The position numbers and the translations under genes were made by a program. Below are positions 1 through 7,437 of a DNA stretch of 30,863 nucleotides, in pieces; the stretch's first letter is position 1, and each line of letters opens with the position of its first letter. The notes beneath the pieces were generated by a model. That model had not been told where the DNA came from. It saw nothing but the letters and a program-made list of their open reading frames with translations, and searched no databases. The stretch lies in assembly GCA_964589175.1 (NCBI GenBank), contig CAZPRY010000044.1, positions 1 to 30,863 on the forward strand, in the 5' to 3' direction. Origin of the DNA: CAZPRY01 sp964589175. GTDB lineage: Bacteria > Fidelibacterota > UBA2242.

Positions 1-156
1 ACGAATCGAGGCAATCCAGTGAAAAGGCCGTTTACACAAAATTCTTTACACGCTCTGTTCCGATGATATTCTTTCTTTGGTAGGCACCTCATTGAAAGAA
101 GATGCTAATGATGTCCCTTCAATATTATAGCTTCTGGGACAGCCACGGTATCCTGG

Positions 157-603
157 TTAAAATTTGAACAATTTTAATTGGGAATATAATTCCTTTTCCC
201 TTGCACTGCCTTGCTCTTGTATGTATTTCCTGACGATAGATTCTGTGGTTCCTTCTCCTACTGTACCTATATATCCTCCATCACTCCAGTATTCTCCTCC
301 CCATAATTGCCTCCTCAATGCTGGATATTCTGAAAACATCTGCCGGGCACTTAGGCTTTTCACAACCTGCATTATTCTTGAAGGGGACCATTTGGGTAAG
401 GCTCCTACAAATACATGTACATGGTCTCCATCTGTTCCTATCTCATCAAACTCAATCCAGTACCTTTCTCCTATCTCTCGCATTATGGCTCTTAAACTGT
501 CCATATAATCTTTCTGGCGTAACAACAATTTCCGATATTTCAAACACATCACCATGTGATATCGAATTTGATAGGAGCAATGACTGGCAAACTTCAATTC
601 CAT
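157..603 (-). CDS. tnpA: IS200/IS605-family transposase TnpA (Y1, HUH type)
   Basis: A 148-residue protein of the single-strand-specific transposase family that moves IS200-type elements by cutting and joining at hairpin ends. The two-histidine metal site is visible as HVH at residues 61-63, and the expected nucleophile is Tyr127 in the helix around residues 123-131. Length is normal for the family (about 130-155 residues). The start is an ATG at the high-coordinate end. No tnpB accessory gene lies nearby, so this is the IS200-like single-gene form or a domesticated copy. Exact element ends were not found. The gene sits about 160 bp downstream of a tRNA-Gly gene, on the same strand. The frame is intact, so the enzyme may be active. 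Confidence 0.9.
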   Translation of the reverse strand: MELKFASHCSYQIRYHMVMCLKYRKLLLRQKDYMDSLRAIMREIGERYWIEFDEIGTDGDHVHVFVGALPKWSPSRIMQVVKSLSARQMFSEYPALRRQLWGGEYWSDGGYIGTVGEGTTESIVRKYIQEQGSAREKELYSQLKLFKF

Positions 604-650
604 TTTGGAAAGTTACGGCCGGGCTCTTTCTTTGGCAAATTCATCCCATT

Positions 651-687
651 CGCTGCTCCAAGGGAGTTCCTGGTGGAACAAGCAGCG
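651..687 (-). other. Structured 5' region upstream of tnpA (nested hairpin)
   Basis: Arms CGCTGCT (651-657) and AGCAGCG (681-687) are perfect complements. They enclose a smaller hairpin, GTTCC (666-670) with GGAAC (675-679). The structure lies about 50 bp upstream of the transposase start, on the transcribed strand. IS200-type elements commonly carry folded leaders that limit transposase expression or left-end recognition hairpins. Which of these applies here is inference. Confidence 0.35.
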
Positions 688-765
688 GGGTATTCTTTGC
701 CTTTGTAGATAAATCAAACGATATCGGAAAATCGATGTGTTGCTATGCTTGGCTTTGGGTTTTTG

Positions 766-836
766 AGCGGGTGAGGGGAATCGAACCCCCGTATCCAGCT
801 TGGGAAGCTGGTGTTCTGCCATTGAACTACACCCGC
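766..836 (-). tRNA. tRNA-Gly (anticodon CCC)
   Basis: Read on the minus strand this folds into a full cloverleaf. The acceptor GCGGGTG (830-836) pairs with CACCCGC (767-773). The anticodon stem CCAGC/GCTGG holds a seven-base loop TTCCCAA, giving anticodon CCC. The T-arm is GGGGG-TTCGATT-CCCCT. The discriminator is T (766), usual for bacterial tRNA-Gly. The CCA end is not encoded (TCAA follows), so it would be added by nucleotidyltransferase. Confidence 0.96.
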
Positions 837-1035
837 TTTTAAAAACCACGATTAATTTAATAGTATCAGAACATTTTCAAAACGATTTTAAGCGATATTC
901 AGTGTCTTTTTAAAGGATAATTTTCGGTTTCCGACGAGCTTTGCCCTTCCGATTCAAATTTTTTCAAAATAGCCCAAGAATTGTGATTCTTCTGACGGGG
1001 AGCACAAAATATTGTATAATCTGCCGGATTCCGGC

Positions 1036-1064
1036 TTGACTTCAAAATCAAGTTTTGGTATATT
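1036..1064 (+). promoter_or_regulatory. Probable sigma-70 promoter for nrdJ
   Basis: TTGACT (1036-1041), a 17-bp spacer and TATATT (1059-1064) lie about 70 bp before the first coding start. A second candidate, CTGACG (992-997), 17 bp, TATAAT (1015-1020), is just upstream. A near-palindrome GCCGGATTCCGGC (1023-1035) lies between them and could be an operator. These are matches by eye only. Confidence 0.55.
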
Positions 1065-1123
1065 CATTTCAACTATTTCGAATCAGTTATAGATGACAAA
1101 GTATATTATCTTTTTTTTACATC

Positions 1124-1345
1124 GGGAGCTATGAGTGTCTGAATCCATCAAGATTCTGTTTGACAGCCAGGAGACGACCGAGAGCCCCGGCATAGATTCA
1201 GAAAATCGCGTCACGGTCGAAGTCCTGGCAGACAGAGCGCAGGCGAATCATAGAGGCAATCTGCGTATTTTCTTTGCTATAGAATCTCCGGATGCATCTT
1301 CGAAAATTATTTCTAAGTGGGAGCTTTAATGTCCGAATCCATCAA
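1124..1345 (+). repeat. Duplicated ribosome-binding-site/start module of nrdJ
   Basis: GGGAGCT followed 5 bases later by TGTCTGAATCCATCAA (1136-1151) recurs as GGGAGCT (1319-1325) followed 4 bases later by TGTCCGAATCCATCAA (1330-1345). The second block matches at 15 of 16 positions. Both copies give the N-terminal peptide MSESIK. Only the two ends are similar; the sequence between them is not obviously repeated. Confidence 0.7.
1135..1329 (+). CDS. Short upstream ORF coupled to nrdJ (hypothetical)
   Basis: A 64-residue ORF starting at GTG (1135), six bases after a good GGGAG ribosome-binding site. The nearby ATG at 1131 leads to a stop after three codons. The ORF begins MSESIK, the same six residues as NrdJ, then diverges into an acidic/polar sequence with no recognisable domain. 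Its TAA overlaps the nrdJ ATG by one base (TAATG, 1327-1331), which is typical of translational coupling, and the nrdJ ribosome-binding site lies inside its last codons. It could be a small regulatory leader protein or a decayed partial duplicate of the nrdJ 5' end. I do not recognise it. Confidence 0.45.
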   Translation: MSESIKILFDSQETTESPGIDSENRVTVEVLADRAQANHRGNLRIFFAIESPDASSKIISKWEL

Positions 1346-3746
1346 AAGCGGAGTGGAAAATTCTCTATCTCTGAATCAATCTGCGCTGCCCACCACCCCA
1401 GCGAATAGAGCTGCGGCGAATTCATCCAGATCAGAACAGCGTCTCTTTTCTGAAAACGCTCTGGCAGTCCTTAAACGCCGCTATTTACAGCGCGATAAAG
1501 ATGGAAACATCCAGGAGAAGCCGGAAGATTTATTGTGGCGCGTTGCCAACGCAATCGCAGAAGCCGACATCGCCTACACCAATCGTTCCAACGTCAAGAG
1601 AACCGCTCAGCAATTCTATGATTTGATCGCCGCCAAAGATTTCATGCCCAACTCTCCAACATTGATGAATGCTGGCAAGGAGTTGGGCCAACTCTCGGCC
1701 TGTTTCGTTTTACCTATCGAGGATTCCATGGAATCCATTTTCCAGACACTGAAGGAAGCTGCCTTGATTCACAAGAGCGGCGGCGGCACCGGATTTTCCT
1801 TTTCCCGGCTGCGTCCCCAAAAAAGCATTGTAAAATCCACCAGCGGCGTCGCCAGTGGTCCGGTTTCCTTCATGAAGGTCTTCAACTCCTCCACTGAGGC
1901 TGTAAAACAGGGCGGTACGCGGCGCGGCGCCAACATGGGTATTCTGCGCGTGGATCATCCCGACATCCTGGATTTTATTAACTGCAAACTCAATGGCAAC
2001 GAGCTGACAAATTTCAACATTTCCGTGGCCGTCACGGATGATTTTATGGAAAAAGTCCGACGCCACGAACACTATGAATTGATCAATCCGCATGATCATT
2101 CCATCGCCGGAACGCTTAACGCGTTCGACGTTTTCAAACTCATCGCCCGCAACGCCTGGCTGAACGGCGATCCCGGTATCGTTTATATCGATCATATCAA
2201 TAAACTCAATCCGACACCCAAACTGGGTGACATTGAGGCCACCAATCCCTGCGGTGAGCAGCCCCTGCTGCCGAACGAAGCCTGTAATTTGGGTTCCATC
2301 AACCTGGCAAACTTTATAGTTGAAGAAAAAATCGATTATGTGCGACTCGGGCAGGTAGTGGATACCGCCGTTCACTTCCTCGACAATGTCATCGATGTGA
2401 ACAAGTACCCCCTAAAAAAAATCGATTCGATGGTTAAGAAGACCCGTAAAATCGGTCTGGGCGTGATGGGACTTGCCGATCTTCTGTTCAGCCTCAGAAT
2501 CCCATACAATTCGGATGAAGCCCTGCAGAAAGCCGATGAAATCATGCGTTTCATCTACACCAAAGCCCAGGAAGCCAGCATAAAACTGGGAGCCAGCCGC
2601 GGCACTTTCCCGGCCTGGAACGAAAGTATCTACTTCCCCGATGGACCCAAGCTGCGCAATTCGACGTTCATCACAATCGCCCCGACCGGTACCATTTCGA
2701 TGATTTCAGACTGTTCCAGCGGTATCGAACCGATCTTTTCGCTGGTCTTCACCAAACACGTCATGGATGGTACGAATCTCATCTATGCCAATCCGTATTT
2801 TGAAAAAGCCTGTCGGGAAGCCGGTATATACAGCCAGGAGCTGATGCAGCGGGTGCAGGAAGAAGGCTCCATTCAGAACTTCAGCGATATCCCGGAACAT
2901 ATCCGCAATATTTTTGTGACGGCTCACGATATCTCACCGGAATGGCACGTTCGCACCCAGGCCGCATTTCAGAAATGGGTCGATTCGGCCGTCTCCAAGA
3001 CCTGCAATTTCCCCAATAGTTCCACTGTCGACGACGTGATGGAAGCCTACTGGCTGGCCTACGAAGCCAGCTGCAAAGGAATCACGATTTACCGCGACGG
3101 CAGCCGCGACGAACAAGTACTTTATGTCGGCGACAAAAGCCAGAAGGCAGCGAAGGAAGCCGGCATCTCACCAGCGTTCTCCCAGATGACCCAGACCATC
3201 CAACCGCGTATCCGGCCGCAGGAAACCCACGGCGTAACCAAACGGATCCGCACCGGCCAGGGTACTCTCTACGTCACCATCAACGAAGACGAACACGGAC
3301 TTTGTGAAGTTTTCACGAACATCGGCAAAGCCGGCAGCCAGGCCCAGGTCGAATCCGAGGCCATTAGCCGCCTGATCTCGCTGGCATTGCGCTCCGGAAT
3401 TGATGTACAGGCCGTGATTCGCCAGCTCAAGGGTATCGGAGGTCCGATGCCGATCTGGGAAAATGGCACGCAAATTTTGTCGACTCCGGATGCCATCGCC
3501 AAGGCGATTGAGTGGTACATCGCCGAACAGAGGGATGGTAAGAAAATCAAAAAACATCAGCCGAGTATCTCGCTCGATGAAACCGCTCTTGCCCGACCGA
3601 GGCCAGTGACCGCGATTACGGAAAATATTCTGGATTTCAAGGTCGATAACAAGAAACTGATCACGACCTGCCCGGACTGCGGATCCACCGTCTACCACGA
3701 AAGCGGATGTGTCACCTGTCCCTCGTGCGGCTATTCCAAATGTTAA
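1329..3746 (+). CDS. nrdJ: Adenosylcobalamin-dependent (class II) ribonucleoside-diphosphate reductase
   Basis: An 805-residue enzyme that converts ribonucleotides to deoxyribonucleotides using a cobalamin-derived radical, and so needs no oxygen. Catalytic residues in the family pattern are the thiyl-radical Cys308 with Asn306 and Glu310 in NPCGEQPL, and the redox pair Cys125 (LSACF) and Cys319 (CNLGS). Other family motifs are KSGGGTGFSFSRL (149-161) and APTGTISMISD further on. The C-terminus is a cysteine-rich zinc-ribbon-like tail (CPDCG, CPSCG, ending YSKC) that normally re-reduces the active site. ATG 1329 is preferred over an in-frame GTG at 1317, because GGGAG lies just before the ATG and it overlaps the stop of the upstream ORF. 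No B12 riboswitch box was seen upstream. Confidence 0.96.
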   Translation: MSESIKSGVENSLSLNQSALPTTPANRAAANSSRSEQRLFSENALAVLKRRYLQRDKDGNIQEKPEDLLWRVANAIAEADIAYTNRSNVKRTAQQFYDLIAAKDFMPNSPTLMNAGKELGQLSACFVLPIEDSMESIFQTLKEAALIHKSGGGTGFSFSRLRPQKSIVKSTSGVASGPVSFMKVFNSSTEAVKQGGTRRGANMGILRVDHPDILDFINCKLNGNELTNFNISVAVTDDFMEKVRRHEHYELINPHDHSIAGTLNAFDVFKLIARNAWLNGDPGIVYIDHINKLNPTPKLGDIEATNPCGEQPLLPNEACNLGSINLANFIVEEKIDYVRLGQVVDTAVHFLDNVIDVNKYPLKKIDSMVKKTRKIGLGVMGLADLLFSLRIPYNSDEALQKADEIMRFIYTKAQEASIKLGASRGTFPAWNESIYFPDGPKLRNSTFITIAPTGTISMISDCSSGIEPIFSLVFTKHVMDGTNLIYANPYFEKACREAGIYSQELMQRVQEEGSIQNFSDIPEHIRNIFVTAHDISPEWHVRTQAAFQKWVDSAVSKTCNFPNSSTVDDVMEAYWLAYEASCKGITIYRDGSRDEQVLYVGDKSQKAAKEAGISPAFSQMTQTIQPRIRPQETHGVTKRIRTGQGTLYVTINEDEHGLCEVFTNIGKAGSQAQVESEAISRLISLALRSGIDVQAVIRQLKGIGGPMPIWENGTQILSTPDAIAKAIEWYIAEQRDGKKIKKHQPSISLDETALARPRPVTAITENILDFKVDNKKLITTCPDCGSTVYHESGCVTCPSCGYSKC

Positions 3747-3764
3747 ACATATTTTGACCTCATA

Positions 3765-3802
3765 ATAATAAAAAGCCCCGGTTGACCGGGGCTTTTTATT
3801 AT
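3765..3802. terminator. Bidirectional intrinsic terminator between nrdJ and frr
   Basis: A perfect 17-bp stem (3765-3781 with 3786-3802) with a TTGA loop. Its core is AAAAAGCCCCGG/CCGGGGCTTTTT, so a T-tract follows in either direction. It serves both the plus-strand nrdJ gene and the minus-strand frr gene, which converge here. Confidence 0.93.
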
Positions 3803-3826
3803 ATTCCTGGAATAGTCGTACGGGCA

Positions 3827-4384
3827 CTATTCTTCCATGATTTCTTTCTCTTTACGCTTGAGCAGATCATCCATTTTTTCGATGTATTCGTTAGTAAGCT
3901 TCTGGATTTTATCCAGGGCCTGGTGGGCCACATCTTCGGGAATGTCGTGCGATTTGTCCAGTTCCTTGATCATCTCATTCGCGTCGCGGCGGATATTACG
4001 GATAGCGACCCGCCCTTCTTCGGCCATTTTGTGCACATACTTGACCAGATCGCGGCGCCTCTGCTCATTCAATGGCGGGATGGGGAGCCGGATCAGGTTG
4101 CCGTCAGTCTGGGGATTCAATCCCAGGTCAGAGGTCTGGATGGCCTTCTCAACAGCGCTGACAGCCGTTCTGTCGAACACCTGCACCATGATCAACCGCG
4201 GATCGGGTGCGGCCACATTTGCGACCTGTTTAAGCGAAACCTTACTACCGTAATACTCCACCCGGATTCCATCGAGCAGGGCCGGTGTCGCCCGACCGGT
4301 TCGAATGACCATAAAGTCGTGCTGGGTCGCCGTGATGCTCTTCAGCATTCTTTCTTCGGTATCCTGCAAAATATCGTTAACCAT
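3827..4384 (-). CDS. frr: Ribosome recycling factor
   Basis: A 185-residue factor that, with EF-G, splits post-termination ribosomes. The sequence is typical from MVNDILQDTEERM through the GRATPALLDGI region to the conserved C-terminal helix, at the family's usual length. The start is the ATG at 4384, not the longer upstream frame, because AGGAGG lies seven bases before it on the coding strand and the product then has standard length. The start overlaps the end of pyrH by 8 bp, so the two genes are translationally coupled. It is the last gene of the long minus-strand block and ends just before the bidirectional terminator. Confidence 0.97.
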   Translation of the reverse strand: MVNDILQDTEERMLKSITATQHDFMVIRTGRATPALLDGIRVEYYGSKVSLKQVANVAAPDPRLIMVQVFDRTAVSAVEKAIQTSDLGLNPQTDGNLIRLPIPPLNEQRRRDLVKYVHKMAEEGRVAIRNIRRDANEMIKELDKSHDIPEDVAHQALDKIQKLTNEYIEKMDDLLKRKEKEIMEE

Positions 4385-5105
4385 TTTGTCCTCCTGATAT
4401 GAGCGTCCCGATTTTTTCACCTCTCAGAATGCGATCGAGGTTACCGGGTTTTTTCATATTGTAAACAATGATGGGTATCCGGTTGTCCCGGCAGAGTGTA
4501 ATCGCGGTCAGATCCATTACCTTCAACTGTTTTTCCACAACCTCTTGAAAATTCAGATCGCGGAAAAATAGCGCGTCGGGATATTTAACCGGGTCCTTAT
4601 CGTAAACGCCGTCTACCTTGGTAGCTTTGATAATTGCATCAGCCTTAATCTCGGCAGCCCTGAGCGCCGCGGCGGTATCCGTACTGAAGAAAGGATTCCC
4701 GGTCCCGGCACTGAACAGCACGATCTTCCCGTCGGAGAGATATTCATTGGCCCGTGCGGCGATCATCGGTTCAGCAACCTCGATCATGCGGATCGCGGAT
4801 AGATGATGAACCGTTTGTCCTTTGCGTTGCAGCATCTCCTGCATAGCCAGGGCATTCATCACAGTTGCCAGCATACCCATCTGATCCGCCTTGACACGAT
4901 CGCCCCCTTCTCCGGCCTCTATCCCGCGAAAGAAATTACCACCGCCGATGACTATACCGATCTCGGTGCCAAGCGCCTTGGCCTGAATGATTTCATCGGA
5001 AATCTGATCGATTACCAGGTGACTGATGCCGAAACGCTTCTCACCGGCAAGCGCTTCCCCCGAAAATTTCAGAAGAACGCGTTTATATGGCAATCCTGTT
5101 TCCAA
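4377..5105 (-). CDS. pyrH: Uridylate kinase (UMP kinase)
   Basis: A 242-residue amino-acid-kinase-fold enzyme that phosphorylates UMP to UDP. Visible motifs are KFSGEALAG (residues 13-21), GGGNFFRG (54-61) and GDRVKADQMGMLAT (68-81), all typical of bacterial PyrH. No ATG is available at the 5' end. The frame opens with TTG at 5105, and a second TTG at 5093 (after AACAGGA) would give a start closer to usual family N-termini, so the exact start is uncertain. It lies between tsf (34 bp upstream) and frr (8 bp overlap), the common bacterial order. It links this block functionally to the pyrRBC genes upstream. Confidence 0.96.
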   Translation of the reverse strand: METGLPYKRVLLKFSGEALAGEKRFGISHLVIDQISDEIIQAKALGTEIGIVIGGGNFFRGIEAGEGGDRVKADQMGMLATVMNALAMQEMLQRKGQTVHHLSAIRMIEVAEPMIAARANEYLSDGKIVLFSAGTGNPFFSTDTAAALRAAEIKADAIIKATKVDGVYDKDPVKYPDALFFRDLNFQEVVEKQLKVMDLTAITLCRDNRIPIIVYNMKKPGNLDRILRGEKIGTLISGGQNG

Positions 5106-5139
5106 GAATTTGATAGTGACGTTTTGGATTTTAACGTAC

Positions 5140-5742
5140 TTACAGTTTATCTTCGCCTAATTGAAAGCGAACAAAACGGGAGATTGTAATATTTTCACCG
5201 ATTTTCGCCACGGTGTTCGTCAGATAATCTTTGATCGTGAGCTGCGGATCCTTAACGAACGGCTGTTCAAGCAGACAAACATCAGAATAAAATTTGTCCA
5301 TTTTGCCTTCGACGATCCGATCGAGAATATTCTCCGGCTTGCCCTGCATTCTGGCCTGTTCGCGGTAAATATCCTTCTCCTTTTCGAGTAACGTAGCGTC
5401 GACTTCGTCGCGCGCAATGGCACTGGGGCTCGTCGCGGCGATATGCATGGCGATATCTTTGACGAATTCAAGGAATTGGTCGGTTTTGGCGACAAAATCG
5501 GTTTCACAGTTCACTTCGACCATGACACCCAGTTTATTGCCGGGATGAATATAGGACAGGATGACGCCTTCTTTGGCTTCGCGGCTGGATTTCTTCTCTG
5601 CTTTGGCTTTGCCTTTCTTACGCAGAATTTCGATGGCTTTATCTTCATCGCCTTCGGATTCCACCAAGGCGGCCTTGCAATCCATCATTCCGATTCCGGT
5701 TCTATCTCTTAGCGCCTTTACCTGCGCTGCGGAAATATTCAT
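5140..5742 (-). CDS. tsf: Elongation factor Ts
   Basis: A 200-residue nucleotide-exchange factor for EF-Tu. The N-terminal UBA-like segment contains RTGIGMMDCKAAL (about residues 14-26), and the core contains NCETDFVAKTDQF (around 80-90). Length matches the short EF-Ts form known from Thermus and others rather than the approximately 280-residue E. coli form, so the second half of the core domain is absent. The ATG start at 5742 is the only sensible choice. It follows rpsB by 25 bp in the standard rpsB-tsf-pyrH-frr order. Confidence 0.97.
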   Translation of the reverse strand: MNISAAQVKALRDRTGIGMMDCKAALVESEGDEDKAIEILRKKGKAKAEKKSSREAKEGVILSYIHPGNKLGVMVEVNCETDFVAKTDQFLEFVKDIAMHIAATSPSAIARDEVDATLLEKEKDIYREQARMQGKPENILDRIVEGKMDKFYSDVCLLEQPFVKDPQLTIKDYLTNTVAKIGENITISRFVRFQLGEDKL

Positions 5743-5767
5743 CTACTGGTCCCTCTGTATTAGGAAA

Positions 5768-6487
5768 TTAGTTCGTACTTTCTTGGCTGTGCGATTCCAC
5801 CATTTTGGAACCCTTGGCTTCCATAATGGCGTTCGCCAGCTCGCCTATGATCAGCTGAATCGTCTGAATCGAGTCATCGTTGGCTGGGATTGGATAATCG
5901 ACCAGCGCCGGATCGGCGTTGGTATCGATAAGAGCCACAACCGGGATATCCAGCCGGCGGGCTTCCTGAACGGCGATGCTGTCGTTCATGGTATCCACGA
6001 TAATCAGGGCGTCCGGCAAACGTTTCATATCTTTAATGCCACGATGAAGGTCGGCCAATTTGACCCGCTCGCGTTCCAGGGAGAGCTTCTCTTTCTTGGT
6101 GAGATTGTCACCATAGCCGATGGATTTGTCTTTTTCCAGCTGCTGCAGGTGGCGGATACTCTTCTTGATTGTAGAAAAATTAGTCAGCGTACCGCCCAGC
6201 CAGCGTTCCACAACATAGAACATACCACAGCGGTCAGCCTCTTTCTGAATGATATCTTTGGCTTGTTTCTTGGTGCCGACAAAAAGGATATCGCCGCCCT
6301 TGCGAACGGTTTCCCTGGTGAAACTGGAAGCTTTTTCGATACATTCCACGGTCTTATTGAGATCGAAGATATGGATGCCGTTCTTCTCCATGAAAATGTA
6401 TTCCTTCATTTTCGGATTCCATTTTCTGATCAGATGGCCAAAGTGGGCTCCACTCTTCCAAAGGGATTCAAAAGTAATATTGTTCAT
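5768..6487 (-). CDS. rpsB: 30S ribosomal protein S2
   Basis: A 239-residue small-subunit protein. Diagnostic segments are SGAHFGHLIRKWNPKM near the N-terminus, GGDILFVGTKKQAKD, and the late region with DIPVVALIDTNADP and IPANDDSI. The ATG at 6487 is chosen; a TTG three codons upstream is open but less likely. The gene starts 21 bp after rpsI and is followed 25 bp later by tsf. Confidence 0.97.
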   Translation of the reverse strand: MNNITFESLWKSGAHFGHLIRKWNPKMKEYIFMEKNGIHIFDLNKTVECIEKASSFTRETVRKGGDILFVGTKKQAKDIIQKEADRCGMFYVVERWLGGTLTNFSTIKKSIRHLQQLEKDKSIGYGDNLTKKEKLSLERERVKLADLHRGIKDMKRLPDALIIVDTMNDSIAVQEARRLDIPVVALIDTNADPALVDYPIPANDDSIQTIQLIIGELANAIMEAKGSKMVESHSQESTN

Positions 6488-6508
6488 AAAATCCAACTCG
6501 CTTAATAA

Positions 6509-6901
6509 TTAACGTTTTGAGAACTGGAATGCACGGCGGGCTCCCCGCAAACCGTATTTCTTTCTTTCCGTGATTCGCGCATCCCGGGTGAGAAAACCGG
6601 CCGGCTTTAATTTTTTTCTAAGCTCCGGATCATATTTCTCGAGGGCGCGGGCCACCGCCAAGCGAATTGCACCGGCCTGTCCGGCCAAACCACCACCGTC
6701 GACGTTAATATCGATATTAAACTGGCCGACCACCTCGCAGAGCTCCAGAGGCTGCATAATCAGCCGTTTCAGAGTATCACGACCGAAATAAGCCTCAAAA
6801 CTATGCTTATTGACGATGATCGTCCCTTCGCCATGGGACATACGTAATCGCGCAACCGCTCGCTTTCTTCTACCAAGTGATATATACTCTAATTTCGGCA
6901 T
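6509..6901 (-). CDS. rpsI: 30S ribosomal protein S9
   Basis: A 130-residue protein with the standard S9 pattern: GRRKRAVARLRM at the start, NVDGGGLAGQAGAIRLAVARAL in the centre in two conserved blocks, and the basic tail ending RAFQFSKR that reaches the ribosomal P site. It follows rplM after seven bases, the near-universal rplM-rpsI pairing. A GAAGGAT ribosome-binding site precedes the ATG. Confidence 0.97.
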   Translation of the reverse strand: MPKLEYISLGRRKRAVARLRMSHGEGTIIVNKHSFEAYFGRDTLKRLIMQPLELCEVVGQFNIDINVDGGGLAGQAGAIRLAVARALEKYDPELRKKLKPAGFLTRDARITERKKYGLRGARRAFQFSKR

Positions 6902-6908
6902 GTCTCAA

Positions 6909-7346
6909 TTATCCTTCTACTTCTAAAGGTTTCGGTTGTTGAGCAGCGTGCGGATGTTCCGGTCCGCTGTATATTTTTAATTTTTTCAGCAATTGTTTGC
7001 CGAGCGTATTGTGGGGCAGCATTCCCTTGACCGCATGCTCGATCACTCTTTCCGGATGCTCCTGGATTACGTTCTTAAACTGGCGGAATCTTTCCCCACC
7101 CAGATAGCCGGAGTGGCTGAAATAGGTTTTGGTCTCCGCCTTCTTGCCGGAAAGCCTGATTTTTTCGGCGTTAACGATCACGACGAAATCGCCGGTATCG
7201 ACATGAGGTGTAAAACAGGGCTTATGTTTTCCCCTCAAAACGGATGCAACCTGGCTGGCCAAACGGCCGAGCACTTTACCCTCGGCGTCTACGACAAGCC
7301 ATTCCCGTTTAATTTCATGTTCTTTGGGATAGTAAGTTTTATACAT
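6909..7346 (-). CDS. rplM: 50S ribosomal protein L13
   Basis: A 145-residue large-subunit protein. It begins MYKTYYPKEHEIKREW and contains DAEGKVLGRLAS, the FVVIVNAEKI strand and the VKGMLPHNTLG motif. The longer open frame to 7409 is rejected because the extra residues do not match the family and AGAGAG sits just before the ATG at 7346. An 83-bp gap separates it from pyrC; it holds a 12-bp direct repeat but no clear terminator, so read-through from the pyr genes is plausible. Confidence 0.97.
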   Translation of the reverse strand: MYKTYYPKEHEIKREWLVVDAEGKVLGRLASQVASVLRGKHKPCFTPHVDTGDFVVIVNAEKIRLSGKKAETKTYFSHSGYLGGERFRQFKNVIQEHPERVIEHAVKGMLPHNTLGKQLLKKLKIYSGPEHPHAAQQPKPLEVEG

Positions 7347-7379
7347 ATAACTCTCTAATTTCCGTTTAAAAAAGCGGGT

Positions 7380-7437
7380 AAACTTACAATTGCACTGTCT
7401 TAGAATCAAGTTTTTTTTCGACGGGAAACTTACAATT
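7380..7437. repeat. 12-bp direct repeat in the pyrC-rplM gap
   Basis: AAACTTACAATT occurs at 7380-7391 and again at 7426-7437. The second copy overlaps the pyrC stop codon. The copies are 46 bp apart, in the leader of rplM. Function unknown; it could be a duplicated processing or binding site, or chance. Confidence 0.5.

Noticed and set aside
613..849. A 78-codon minus-strand ORF over the tRNA
   Set aside because: Its N-terminus (CSSMAEHQLPKLDTGVRF) is the well-known false translation of a tRNA gene.
900..1130. Cobalamin riboswitch or NrdR boxes before nrdJ
   Set aside because: No B12-box-like GCCACTG segment or matching fold was seen. One site at 1096-1111 resembles an NrdR box at about 12 of 16 positions, but a properly spaced partner was not found.
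1710..2375. Long antisense ORFs opposite nrdJ (also 3168-3827)
   Set aside because: They run opposite a full, motif-rich nrdJ gene in a G+C-rich stretch and have no recognisable domains.
5561..6505. A 314-codon plus-strand ORF over tsf and rpsB
   Set aside because: It spans two conserved genes on the other strand; it is a shadow of their codon bias.
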